This document shows, in pieces, positions 1-7,589 of a stretch of 59,271 nt of DNA. The number at the start of each line of letters is the position of its first letter. Position 1 is the stretch's first letter. Source of the DNA: Luteitalea sp. (lineage in GTDB: Bacteria; Acidobacteriota; Vicinamibacteria; Vicinamibacterales; Vicinamibacteraceae); assembly GCA_009377605.1 (NCBI GenBank), contig WHTT01000039.1, forward strand, positions 1 to 59,271, given 5' to 3'. The position numbers were made by a program, and so were the translations under genes. Below the pieces are notes generated by a model. The model did no database searches and was not told the DNA's origin. It was given only the letters and a program-made list of their open reading frames with translations.

Positions 1-1047
1 TGACGCCCAGGCGACCGACATCGACAAACAACGCGCCATCGCCCTTGGTGTACGAAGGCAGCACGTCTCCTAGCTCGAACGTCAGGCGCCGGCCGACATA
101 CGTGATGCCGCCCGCGACGCCGACACGCCATTGTGCGCGGGTGAGCACGTCATAGCGCGCCCACAGATTCGCGGCATTTCGTGGATTGTTCTCCGCGGCC
201 TTGCCAACGTTGGCAGGATCGACGTCGCGGGTGACCTCGGCGCGAAAACTGTGCGTGTAGTTGGCGTACATGCTGAGCGCTCGCGTGACGTGCCCGGCGA
301 CGTCGAGCTCGACGCCGCGGCTCTCGAACGCACCGACCGGCACGTAGCGGTCCGGCAGCTCTGGCGTCGGACTCCGGAGCAGCATGTCGTGCTTTGCGGC
401 CCCTTCACGACCTCCACTCGCTCCACATTCAGCAAGCGCGGTTTCACGAAGAAGTCGTGCACCTGATTCAGGCCGTCGACCTTCACCGACTCGTCTTGCG
501 CCCGAAAGCCGCGGAAGTTGAAGTCGAGATACTCGCTGAACATGGTGACGCCGCTGGCGTTGCGCAACGCGTCGTTGAGATAGACGGCGCCCTGATCCTG
601 CGTCAGATCTTTGTTGATGACCTGGATCGACTGCGGCAAATGCCGCAGCTCCGACGACGTACGTGTGGAGGTCAGGCTTCGGCGGACCGCGTAGCCATCT
701 TCGACGCCCGCGACCCGCTCGAAGACGTAGGCGCCTTCGTTGAGCGTGAGCGCCAGGGTGCGGGGCTGTCCGGCGGTGAGCTCGAGGGACTCTTCGGCCG
801 GCGCGAAGCCGGAGAGCGCCGCGCGGATTACGTACCGGCCGGGGCGCAAGCCGTCGATCTGAAAGCGGCCGTCGCCGTCGGTTGTCGTCTCGCGGGCCGT
901 ACCGTCGATCGTCACGACCACGCCAGGCAGCGCGGTGCCGGCTTCGTCGGTCACGTGACCGTTGATCACCACTCTGTCCGGCGTGTCGACCTGCGGGGGC
1001 GCAAGGTCGGGGATCACGAGCGTAAGAAGAAGACAGACCATCGACAT
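1..1047 (-). pseudogene. TonB-dependent siderophore receptor, internally deleted and frameshifted (3' end outside window)
   Basis: The 5' part encodes a signal peptide (MSMVCLLLTLVIPDLA), a carboxypeptidase-regulatory-like beta-sandwich (about residues 27-105) and the start of a TonB plug domain with the expected SELRHLPQSIQVI and VERVEVVKGP stretches. Directly after VEVVKGP (about position 397) that frame becomes arginine-rich nonsense. A different minus-strand frame then carries recognisable C-terminal barrel sequence (PDRYVPVGAFESRGVELD, then YANYTHSF and GGITYVGRRLTFELGDVLP) and runs off the window edge. The rest of the plug and most of the barrel, roughly 400 residues by family length, are therefore missing and the join is out of frame. 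Intact homologues import ferric siderophores across the outer membrane using TonB energy. ATG at 1047 is preferred over the GTG at 1056 because GGAGG lies 8 nt upstream of it. A misassembly could give the same picture. Confidence 0.85.
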
Positions 1048-1061
1048 GGAGGACACCTCCA
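1047..1061 (-). promoter_or_regulatory. hairpin covering the ribosome binding site of the TonB receptor
   Basis: In the mRNA the string UGGAGG-UGU-CCUCCA lies immediately before and into the AUG. It is a perfect 6-bp stem with a 3-nt loop in which the Shine-Dalgarno GGAGG pairs with CCUCC. This could limit translation initiation; the regulatory role is inferred. Confidence 0.4.
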
Positions 1062-1089
1062 GGGGCTATAGACGTGAAGCGTCGTTCAA

Positions 1090-1110
1090 TATTGAGACTC
1101 AGTCTCAATA
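1090..1110. promoter_or_regulatory. Fur-box-like 7-1-7 inverted repeat
   Basis: A perfect palindrome around a central C has the core TGAGACT-C-AGTCTCA, flanked by further matching A/T bases to give 21 bp. The 7-1-7 geometry is the classical description of Fur operators (TGATAAT-A-ATTATCA), and several half-site bases agree. It lies about 43 bp upstream of the start of a siderophore-type TonB receptor, which is the expected place for iron repression. Assignment to Fur rather than another dimeric repressor is inferred. Confidence 0.6.
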
Positions 1111-1150
1111 AAGTGGTGATAGCCTATGCACCGAAAGGCGACCTGTCAAG

Positions 1151-1227
1151 TCGGATATCCACAGTCGGATATCCACAGTGAGATATCCTCGGCTGTCCTC
1201 GGGTGTCCCGTCTTGTGTCGGATATCC
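1151..1227. repeat. iterated GGATATCC motif
   Basis: TCGGATATCCACAG occurs twice in tandem (1151-1164 and 1165-1178), followed by TGAGATATCC (1179-1188) and another TCGGATATCC (1218-1227). Each core is itself palindromic. The cluster lies in the non-coding interval between the receptor promoter and the convergent end of the next gene. Its function is unknown; it could be a multi-site operator or a short tandem repeat. Confidence 0.6.
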
Positions 1228-1302
1228 CACGCAGCCGGAATTTTACGGTCGGTGTTCGAGGTCGGGATTCACGGTCGGGGACTTGTCTGTCGCTGCGCGT
1301 GT

Positions 1303-1659
1303 TTAGACGCGGCTGGTAGGGGCGAGGCGAGCCGCGATCCCGAAATACAGAAAGTACTTGCTCAGCGACTCGGCTGAGCCTGGTGGAGCATCGTTTGCAA
1401 AGAACAGTCGGCAGAATTCCTCGCGTGCGCGGAGCACCTCCCGGCGCCGTGGACCACGCCAGCGTTCGTCCGCGGCGGTCAAATCGAACAGCTCGAGCGC
1501 ACGCGTAATCGCCTCGTCGCGTCGTGCAACGCGATTGTTCTGATGGGCACGGATGGCGCGATCAACTTCCGAGCCGATGTTCGCAAATTGCTCGACGAGC
1601 GTGAGGGTTCGCCAGCGGCCAGCTGCCAGGCTCCGATGAACATTGGGGACAGTCTGCAT
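1303..1659 (-). CDS. conserved hypothetical protein, partner of DUF5674
   Basis: This is a 118-residue soluble protein that begins MQTVPNVHRSLAAGRWRTLTL. The start is fixed by a TGATG overlap with the upstream DUF5674 gene, whose stop shares bases with this ATG, so translation is probably coupled. The body is helical and charged, with a recognisable core (VEQFANIGSEVDRAI, ALELFDLTAADERWRGPRRREV, ESLSKYFLYFGIAAR). From memory of the family, similar 100-120 residue proteins are found next to DUF5674 in several phyla. I know of no assigned function and see no catalytic motif or export signal. A regulatory or toxin-antitoxin-like pair is possible but unproven. Confidence 0.75.
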   Translation of the reverse strand: MQTVPNVHRSLAAGRWRTLTLVEQFANIGSEVDRAIRAHQNNRVARRDEAITRALELFDLTAADERWRGPRRREVLRAREEFCRLFFANDAPPGSAESLSKYFLYFGIAARLAPTSRV

Positions 1660-1999
1660 CAGCCCACCACCAGTGAATGAACAATATCCTGGATCGCTCA
1701 CGCAGTGCCGGATCATCAACACCCCGCGAGCGGTTCGCTTGCCGAGGCCGGATGTTGATCATGGAATCGTACTCGATCTCTTCCTGCGCTGCTTCCCCCG
1801 TATAGAGGTTGATACCCCAGAGGTCCTCTTGGCGCGACCCGTCATCGAGCAGCAAGGCCTCCTCGTCCGAGTGTAGCTCACCACCGACCACCATGACGCG
1901 CCGTGCCACGTCGACCACTGCTTTCACCATATCGCCGAATTGGTCTTCCGCGATCGATGCCAGTTCCGACCGCCGAATGGGCTCTCTCACGATACGCAC
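1659..1999 (-). pseudogene. DUF5674 family protein with a single-base frameshift near its end
   Basis: The frame encodes VRIVREPIRRSELASIAE, FGDMVKAVVDV, VMVVGGELHSDEEALLL, GSRQEDLWGINLY and DSMINIRPRQANRSRGVDDPALRE, the characteristic blocks of DUF5674. After LRE it shifts: one base is missing around 1695-1697. Restoring it gives IQDIVHSLVVG and a stop at 1659-1661 that overlaps the next ATG. With that base the product is about 113 residues, the normal family length. The GTG start at 1999 is chosen because GGAGG sits 4 nt upstream and the family normally starts at this point. The function is unknown. It could be a true pseudogene or a sequencing indel. Confidence 0.8.
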
Positions 2000-2101
2000 C
2001 TTGCCTCCACGTCGCGTCCTGTCGCTTGACAACGCTACTTCGAAACGAAACCCGCCCCAACACGCCCGCCCGCGTCCATCGCCTTCCGTCGATTGACCAC
2101 G

Positions 2102-3583
2102 CTACCTCGAATCTGAGCCCGTGCCAGGCATCGCAAACGATTGGGTCGTGTCGTCCAACACCAGGACCCAATCGTTGCCCTGTCGTGGCGCACCGGGGGG
2201 ATCGAACCGGTGGACGCCCTCGTTGTGCAACGCGCCCGCCTCCTTCGAGTTGCCGGTGCGGGGATCGAACCACCAGGCCCGCACGCGCTCGCCGCCGATG
2301 CGTCCCATGCGAACCGTGAAGGGCCGACCCGTGTATGTGTAGATGAGCGCATAGCTCGAGCCGCGCGTCGCGATCACGCGCTCGTAGCGTTCTCCGTTCT
2401 CTCCATCGATGAGGCCTTGATCCGGCACGCGCTCGAAGAACGGCCGCGACAGCATGAGCGCGTTCAAGTGCTGCAGTTGCCCGGCGCCGGGGGCGTCGAT
2501 GGCATCGTACCAATAACTTCGCACGCCGTAGGCGCCCTCGCCCGAGTCCGGCGCATGCATCTGCATCACGGCGTTGTGACCGTACGTGTGACCGAAGGAT
2601 CCGGCGAAGACCGACCAGTAGGCGTAACGCCGCACATCGTCTGCCGTCCAGTAGGGCTCTGCGGGATCGTGCAAGCCTTGCGGGATCTCTTCGTAGGATG
2701 GCTCGCCATCAAGGGTCGGCTTGGGTGGGTGCTTCGCAAGGTCGTCTTCGACGTAGCGCCAATTGTCCTCCCCCTTCGGGTCAGGCAGCTCGCTATCCTG
2801 TCCGTAGCGGCGATGTCCAGACTGGAACATGTTGAAGTCGAGCCACGGCTCGTCGTGGAACCATGTCGAGGACTGCGTGCGGCCGAAAGGGTGGAACGTG
2901 ATGAGATGATTGGGGTCGAGCGCGTTCAGCGTCTCACCCAGGGCGCGCCACACCTCGGTGTTCTCGTTGCCATGCGTGTCTCCCCCAGTCAGCCACACGA
3001 TGTTCGGCTGATCGCGGTAGCGCTCGGCCAGAAAGCGCGCATAGGCACGGACGTTCCCTGCGTTCAAGATCCCCTCGTCGACGACGGAGCCCCAGGCAGC
3101 GACCATGCCGACGTAGATTCCGCGCGCGGCCGCCTGGCTGACGATCCAGTCAACGTGGTCCCAGTAGTCGTATTCGTGCTCATTGTCTGGGTCGCTCCCG
3201 GGCGTCACGCGTGGTCGTGCGGGGTCGCCCTCGGTCAACGCCAGGCTCCCATAGGCGTTCTTGCTCTCGGCGCTGCGGATGACCATCACCTGCACGACAT
3301 TGAACCCCTTGCGCCGGCGATTCTCCAGGTATCGCTCCACTTCCTCTCGGTCGAGCCGCTCGAAGAGCAGCCATGCCGTGTCGCCCAGCCAGAAGAACGG
3401 CTGGCCATCTCTCGTTTGGAGGAAGCGTCTGTTGCCGGACACGGTGAGCTGCGACACGTAGGGATCGTCTGACCGATTCCGGTCTTGAACGTCTCGGCCC
3501 TCGTGCGTGCGCGCAACTCCCGCATGTGATGACATGCTGTGGACCAGCAACACGGTGACAACGGCGTGTGAAAGTCTCTGCAT
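2102..3583 (-). CDS. secreted GH140-like glycoside hydrolase (DUF4038 plus collagen-binding-like C-terminal domain)
   Basis: The 493-residue product has a signal peptide (MQRLSHAVVTVLLVHSMSSHAGVA), a DUF4038-type TIM barrel (about 35-400) and a C-terminal beta domain of the Collagen_bind_2 type (about 405-493). Family blocks include RDGQPFFWLGDTAWLLFERLD, RRRKGFNVVQVMV, WLTGGDTHG, LDGEPSYEEI and YGHNAVMQM. Founding GH140 members are apiosidases acting on rhamnogalacturonan II side chains, but the wider family has other or unknown substrates, so apiose is only a suggestion. Upstream in-frame ATGs exist, but the start at 3583 is chosen because it opens directly into the signal sequence. Tandem palindromic operators lie about 190-220 bp upstream, suggesting substrate-induced expression. 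Confidence 0.85.
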   Translation of the reverse strand: MQRLSHAVVTVLLVHSMSSHAGVARTHEGRDVQDRNRSDDPYVSQLTVSGNRRFLQTRDGQPFFWLGDTAWLLFERLDREEVERYLENRRRKGFNVVQVMVIRSAESKNAYGSLALTEGDPARPRVTPGSDPDNEHEYDYWDHVDWIVSQAAARGIYVGMVAAWGSVVDEGILNAGNVRAYARFLAERYRDQPNIVWLTGGDTHGNENTEVWRALGETLNALDPNHLITFHPFGRTQSSTWFHDEPWLDFNMFQSGHRRYGQDSELPDPKGEDNWRYVEDDLAKHPPKPTLDGEPSYEEIPQGLHDPAEPYWTADDVRRYAYWSVFAGSFGHTYGHNAVMQMHAPDSGEGAYGVRSYWYDAIDAPGAGQLQHLNALMLSRPFFERVPDQGLIDGENGERYERVIATRGSSYALIYTYTGRPFTVRMGRIGGERVRAWWFDPRTGNSKEAGALHNEGVHRFDPPGAPRQGNDWVLVLDDTTQSFAMPGTGSDSR

Positions 3584-3752
3584 TTGTACCTGCGCTTGGT
3601 AGACTCTCGTACGGCAGAACGACGGCCACAACGTCTGGGATCTATCAGGTGTGGGTTGTTGGGCTACGTGAAGCTGGCGTGCCGAGACGCCGTGATAGGC
3701 CCATTCTCCTAGAAAGAGCCCCGCTGCGACGAACTGTTCGAGGAGTCGAGGC

Positions 3753-3780
3753 AGTATATGAGATCTATTCACGCCGTGAA
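3753..3780 (-). promoter_or_regulatory. candidate sigma-70 promoter of the GH140 gene
   Basis: On the minus strand TTCACG (3780-3775) is followed by 16 nt and TATACT (3758-3753). The -35 element lies within the first palindromic operator, so a bound repressor would block polymerase. The leader to the start codon would be about 160 nt. The match to consensus is moderate. Confidence 0.4.
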
Positions 3781-3804
3781 TGATGATCATTCACGACGTG
3801 AATG
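3767..3804. promoter_or_regulatory. tandem palindromic operators
   Basis: Two near-identical perfect palindromes lie side by side: ATTCACG-C-CGTGAAT (3767-3781) and CATTCACG-A-CGTGAATG (3788-3804). Their centres are 22 bp apart, about two helical turns, so two dimers would bind one face of the DNA. The arrangement fits a LacI-, GntR- or TetR-type repressor. No such regulator gene is in the window. Confidence 0.65.
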
Positions 3805-3999
3805 GCAATGCGACCAGGCCCGGGCTGAACTTCCCGAGGCTCGCGACGAGGCACACCGGATCGATGTGCGGGACCGGCGCCCTGGCGCGCCATCGGCCCG
3901 TTGCCCCGAACGATGAGTCTTGTCGCTCCCTGGAGTCTATATCTGCAGATCCCGCGGGACTGCGTGTGGCAGCGCCGCAGCTTCAAAAGGAGTCTTCTC

Positions 4000-4419
4000 G
4001 TGTCGATTCAGTCAGCAACCCCCTACTTCATCCTCAACGGCAGGGTCGAACAGGCCATCTCACTGTATGAGCGTGCCCTCGGTGCGCGCGTCGAAACCCT
4101 GCAGCGCTTCGGCGATGTAGACCAGAGCTGCCCCGATGCGCAGAAGCACCGCGTCATGCACGCCGCGTTGCGCGTGGGCAGTGCCCTGCTGATGATGAGC
4201 GACGGTCCTGGCGACGGCTCACTGCCTGACGGCGGAAAGGTGAACGTCGCCTTGGACCTCGACAATCCCGAGGAAGCACGACGAGCCTTCGACCAACTGG
4301 CCGCCTCGGGCAGCGTGATTGAGCCAATCTTCGACGCGCCGTGGGGAGCCCTGTTCGGCGTCGTGCGTGACGAGATGGGGATCCACTGGATGTTCAACTG
4401 CGCGAAGGAGCCTCGCTGA
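4000..4419 (+). CDS. VOC-superfamily (PhnB/glyoxalase-like) protein
   Basis: This is a 139-residue small cytoplasmic protein of the PhnB-like branch of the vicinal-oxygen-chelate fold. It shows the usual opening PYFILNGRVEQAISLYERALGARVETLQRF, the middle block VMHAALRVGSALLMMSDG and the end PWGALFGVVRDEMGIHWMFN. The GTG at 4000 is chosen because AAAAGGAG lies 7 nt upstream and the fold begins about six residues in. Family members often act as metal-dependent lyases or isomerases or as binding proteins, but most PhnB-like copies have no known substrate. It is a single gene in the gap between the glycosidase and the two-component locus. About 170 nt between its end and the next gene hold nothing recognisable. 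Confidence 0.8.
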   Translation: MSIQSATPYFILNGRVEQAISLYERALGARVETLQRFGDVDQSCPDAQKHRVMHAALRVGSALLMMSDGPGDGSLPDGGKVNVALDLDNPEEARRAFDQLAASGSVIEPIFDAPWGALFGVVRDEMGIHWMFNCAKEPR

Positions 4420-4591
4420 CGCGACCGCCCCGAACGTGCGGTGTCTTGGGAGCATCGACTCGCGCTGGCCGGAACGGGCGCCAGGGTTGCGCGACCTCCG
4501 ACTTGGTGAACAGGACGTTCTTGATCGGCATAGAATGTCCTTTCACCAGCACGAGTACCGCTTCACCGAGGTCAAATAACGGCCATCGGGC

Positions 4592-5995
4592 TCACTTCAC
4601 GAGCTCGGTGAGCATCTGACGACGACCCCGCGGAAAGTCGATGCCAAGTGTCTTGATTTTGTAGTTGATCACCCGCGGGCTGATTCGGAGGAGATCGGCG
4701 GCATCCTTCTGGATCCAGTTGGCCATCTTCAGTGCTTCGATGAGCGCTCGGCGCTCGATCTCCTGGAGCGCAATGCCGCTGGGTGGAATGTGAATGACGG
4801 GTTGGCCGGCGTTCGCGCCACTCGCGAGGCCTCCGTCGCCGAGTGTCAGATCGCTCGCGGCGATGTGCGGGCCTTCGCACAAGAGCGTGGCACGCTCGAT
4901 CGCGTTCTCCAGCTCGCGGATGTTCCCCGGCCAGTTATAGCGCATGAGTAGCTTGAGCGCTTCCGGCTCGAGGCCGGCGACCCGCTTCTTGAGCTCGCCC
5001 GAGAAGCGCGTGATGAAGTGCTGCGTCAACGCCGGGATGTCTTCTTTCCGATCGCGCAGCGCGGGCACGTCGACAGTGACGACATTGAGACGGTAAAAGA
5101 GGTCTTCGCGAAAGGCGCCGCTGGCGACCATCTGCTGGAGGCTGCGGTTGGTCGCGCAGATGAGACGAACGTCGACGCGAATCGTGCGCGTGCCGCCCAG
5201 GCGCTCGAACTCCTGTTCCTGCAGCACGCGCAAGACCTTGGCTTGCGTGCTGGGGCTCATGTCGCCGACCTCGTCGAGAAACAAGCTGCCGCTGTCGGCC
5301 TGCTCGAAGCGGCCGATGCGCTGCTTGTCTGCGCTGGTGAACGCCCCGCGTTCGTGGCCAAACAGCTCAGACTCGAGCAGGTTCTCTTGGAGCGCCGCGC
5401 AGTTGACCTTCACGAAGTTGCGCCCCGCGCGCGTCGAGCTGTGATGGAGGGCGCCGGCGATGAGCTCCTTGCCGGTGCCGGTCTCGCCCCGAATCAGGAC
5501 GGTCGCATTACTCTTCGAGACCTTGCGGACCACATCGAGCACGCGCTGTAGCGCGCCGCTCGCGCCAATGATGTGATTGAAGTCGTAGATGTCGCCTTGA
5601 GCGTGACGAAGGTAGTCCACTTCGTACTGAAGACGCCGGTGCTCCAGCGCTTTCTCGACCTTGACCTCCATTTCCTCGATCTCGAACGGTTTGGGGACAT
5701 AGTCGAACGCGCCGTGCCGCATGGCCTCGACGGCGGTGTTCACCGATCCAAACGCCGTCATGACGATCACGCCGCACGAGGGATGCAGCATCCGAGCCGT
5801 TCGGAGCACTTCCAAGCCATCGGAGCCGCCCATCTTCAGGTCGCTCACGACGACATCGAAGTGCCGCTCGTGCAGCCGCGCCAGCGCATCGTTGCCGTTG
5901 CGCGCCTCGACCACTTCGTGCCCCGCGTCGGCCAGTGCCTCACCCAGCCCGTGTCTGAGCGAGTCATGATCGTCCGCGACGAGTATGCGTCCCAT
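4592..5995 (-). CDS. NtrC-family sigma-54-dependent response regulator
   Basis: The 467-residue protein has a receiver domain (1-about 120; acidic DD at 8-9, phospho-acceptor D52, T80, K102), a AAA+ sigma-54 activation domain (about 138-375; Walker A GETGTGKE 170-177, Walker B FLDEVGD) and a C-terminal Fis-type helix-turn-helix (about 418-460, with DAADLLRISPRVINYKIKTLG). The sigma-54 contact loop reads GAFTSA (217-222) rather than the usual GAFTGA. It lies 23 bp downstream of its probable kinase and is co-oriented with it. Target promoters are unknown; I did not find a convincing -24/-12 site in the window. Confidence 0.93.
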   Translation of the reverse strand: MGRILVADDHDSLRHGLGEALADAGHEVVEARNGNDALARLHERHFDVVVSDLKMGGSDGLEVLRTARMLHPSCGVIVMTAFGSVNTAVEAMRHGAFDYVPKPFEIEEMEVKVEKALEHRRLQYEVDYLRHAQGDIYDFNHIIGASGALQRVLDVVRKVSKSNATVLIRGETGTGKELIAGALHHSSTRAGRNFVKVNCAALQENLLESELFGHERGAFTSADKQRIGRFEQADSGSLFLDEVGDMSPSTQAKVLRVLQEQEFERLGGTRTIRVDVRLICATNRSLQQMVASGAFREDLFYRLNVVTVDVPALRDRKEDIPALTQHFITRFSGELKKRVAGLEPEALKLLMRYNWPGNIRELENAIERATLLCEGPHIAASDLTLGDGGLASGANAGQPVIHIPPSGIALQEIERRALIEALKMANWIQKDAADLLRISPRVINYKIKTLGIDFPRGRRQMLTELVK

Positions 5996-6018
5996 CGTTT
6001 GCTCCGGAGCCGAGCACG

Positions 6019-7245
6019 CTACTTACCAGCGTGGTTCTCATCGACCGGCTCGACGGCAGCCGCCGAGTACTGTGGTAGCCGCACCCTGAAGCAGGCGCCC
6101 AGGCCGTCCAGCCCGGCGGTGACGTCGATCCGTCCGTCGTGGGCGTCGACGATCTTCCGGACGATGGCGAGGCCCAAGCCGGAGCCGCGCGACTTGGTCG
6201 TGAAGAAGGGACTGAAGATCCGCTCCCTCACGTCCGGCCCGACGCCGGGACCATCGTCTGCCACTTCGGCCAGGACCATTGGCTGCGGCGGATCGCCCGG
6301 CCCGGTGGCTTCACCGGGCTTTTCGAGCCGCAGCAAAACCTCGACACGCCCGGTGCCACCCAGCGCTTCGAAGGCGTTCGTCAACAGGTTGCTGAAGAGC
6401 TGTCGCAACTGGTTCGCGTCGCCGACGACCGGCGGAAGCTGCGGGGAGATGTGGAGCACGACGTCGATGGCGCCACGCGCGACGTGGCGCTCGGCCAGCG
6501 AGCGTGCGTCCGCGACCACCCGCGAGAGCTGCACCGGCTCGACTTGGAGCCGGATGGGCCGGACGAACTCGAGCACCTCCAGCACAATGGCGTTTGCGAG
6601 CTTCGCCTCCTTGATGATGTCGCTCAGCATCGCCTGGGCGTCACCGTGGTCCGTCAGGCGCCGCCTCAGGAGGCCAGCCATGACCTCGATCCCGCCGAGC
6701 GGGTTCTTCACTTCGTGCGCGATGGCTGCGGCCATCTCACCGAGCGCCGCGAGCCGATCGCGCAGCCGCTCGCGTTCTTCGAGCTGCTCGACGCGTGTGA
6801 GGTCGCGGAAGAGCAACGCCGCGCCCAAGGCCGTATCTTCACCATCACGCACCAGCGAGAGCGTGTAGCCGATGGCCTTCCCTGACCTGCTCAACCTCAT
6901 CTCCGCACGGTTGGGGAGATGATTCACGCCGAACACACCGCGCAGCACACGCACGACCTCGGGCACGCTGCGGAGCACCTCACCAAACGGTCGGCCGACG
7001 TCAGTGGAGCGCGCTCGAATACCCAGGGCTCGGTAGGCGGCCTCGTTCATCAGCGCGAGCCGGCCGTCGCGCGTGATGGCAATGATGCCGTTCTGGAGGT
7101 TGGCGATGAGCGCGCGGAAGAACAGCTCCGGGACGTGAGCTAGCCCCGTGGGTTCCGCCCCACGTCGGTCGCGGGTACGCCGCGACTCCGCCGCGTACCG
7201 GCCGGCTCGTTGCCCCGGCCCCTTGCCAGATGTTCGTGGCTTCAA
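6019..7245 (-). CDS. cytoplasmic PAS histidine kinase (NtrB/AtoS-like)
   Basis: Starting from TTG at 7245 the product is 408 residues. It has an arginine-rich start, a PAS sensor domain (about 35-150; FFRALIANLQNGIIAITRDGRL), a HisKA dimerisation helix with the phosphorylated H177 in AIAHEVKNPLGG, and an HATPase_c domain with NLLTNA, DDGPGV and GSGLGLAI. No membrane segment is visible, so it should sense a cytoplasmic signal. The TTG start has AGGAG 8 nt upstream; an in-frame ATG at 7389 would add 48 arginine-rich residues unlike a kinase N-terminus. It precedes the sigma-54 regulator gene, which it presumably phosphorylates. Confidence 0.88.
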   Translation of the reverse strand: MKPRTSGKGPGQRAGRYAAESRRTRDRRGAEPTGLAHVPELFFRALIANLQNGIIAITRDGRLALMNEAAYRALGIRARSTDVGRPFGEVLRSVPEVVRVLRGVFGVNHLPNRAEMRLSRSGKAIGYTLSLVRDGEDTALGAALLFRDLTRVEQLEERERLRDRLAALGEMAAAIAHEVKNPLGGIEVMAGLLRRRLTDHGDAQAMLSDIIKEAKLANAIVLEVLEFVRPIRLQVEPVQLSRVVADARSLAERHVARGAIDVVLHISPQLPPVVGDANQLRQLFSNLLTNAFEALGGTGRVEVLLRLEKPGEATGPGDPPQPMVLAEVADDGPGVGPDVRERIFSPFFTTKSRGSGLGLAIVRKIVDAHDGRIDVTAGLDGLGACFRVRLPQYSAAAVEPVDENHAGK

Positions 7246-7477
7246 GGCGCCAGCTCCTCTCCGACGGCTCTGAAGGGCGGGTGTGCGCACGCCAGAGCGC
7301 CAGTCGGAGCGGTGGGCCGGTACCAGATCTTGGTACCAACCGCGCCTCGATGGCCGGCGTAAGCCGTCAGCGCAAGCCCCATGCCGCAATCTGGGGAGGT
7401 GCCACAGGGCAAGATTGGGCCGAAAAATCCGTGCAACGCATCCGGAACGGGAAGCCGTTGCTCACAGTACTGTATGC

Positions 7478-7579
7478 AGATTACCAAATTGTGACTGGGA
7501 ATCGTTCTCTTCTTCAACTGGGCGGCCAATCATGCAAAAACAGGGAGGAAGCTCATCCACAGCTTAGATTACCAAATTG
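7478..7579. repeat. 14-bp direct repeat upstream of the histidine kinase
   Basis: AGATTACCAAATTG occurs exactly at 7478-7491 and 7566-7579, 88 bp apart, in the interval upstream of the kinase start. Two identical sites about eight helical turns apart could be upstream activator or repressor sites. No protein can be assigned. Confidence 0.5.
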
Positions 7580-7589
7580 AGGGTCTCTC

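Noticed and set aside
394-1071. Long plus-strand open frame opposite the TonB receptor
   Set aside because: It is an antisense shadow of high-GC coding sequence with no domain; the minus strand carries clear receptor motifs.
2180-2275. tRNA T-arm-like strings (GGGATCGAACC) inside the GH140 gene
   Set aside because: They encode conserved C-terminal residues of the hydrolase (HRFDPPGAP and AWWFDPRTG), and no acceptor stem or anticodon arm can be folded around them.
4388-4531. Small minus-strand frame starting MPIKNVLFTKSEV
   Set aside because: It overlaps the VOC gene antisense, quickly turns arginine/proline-rich and resembles no family I know; ribosome-site support is weak.
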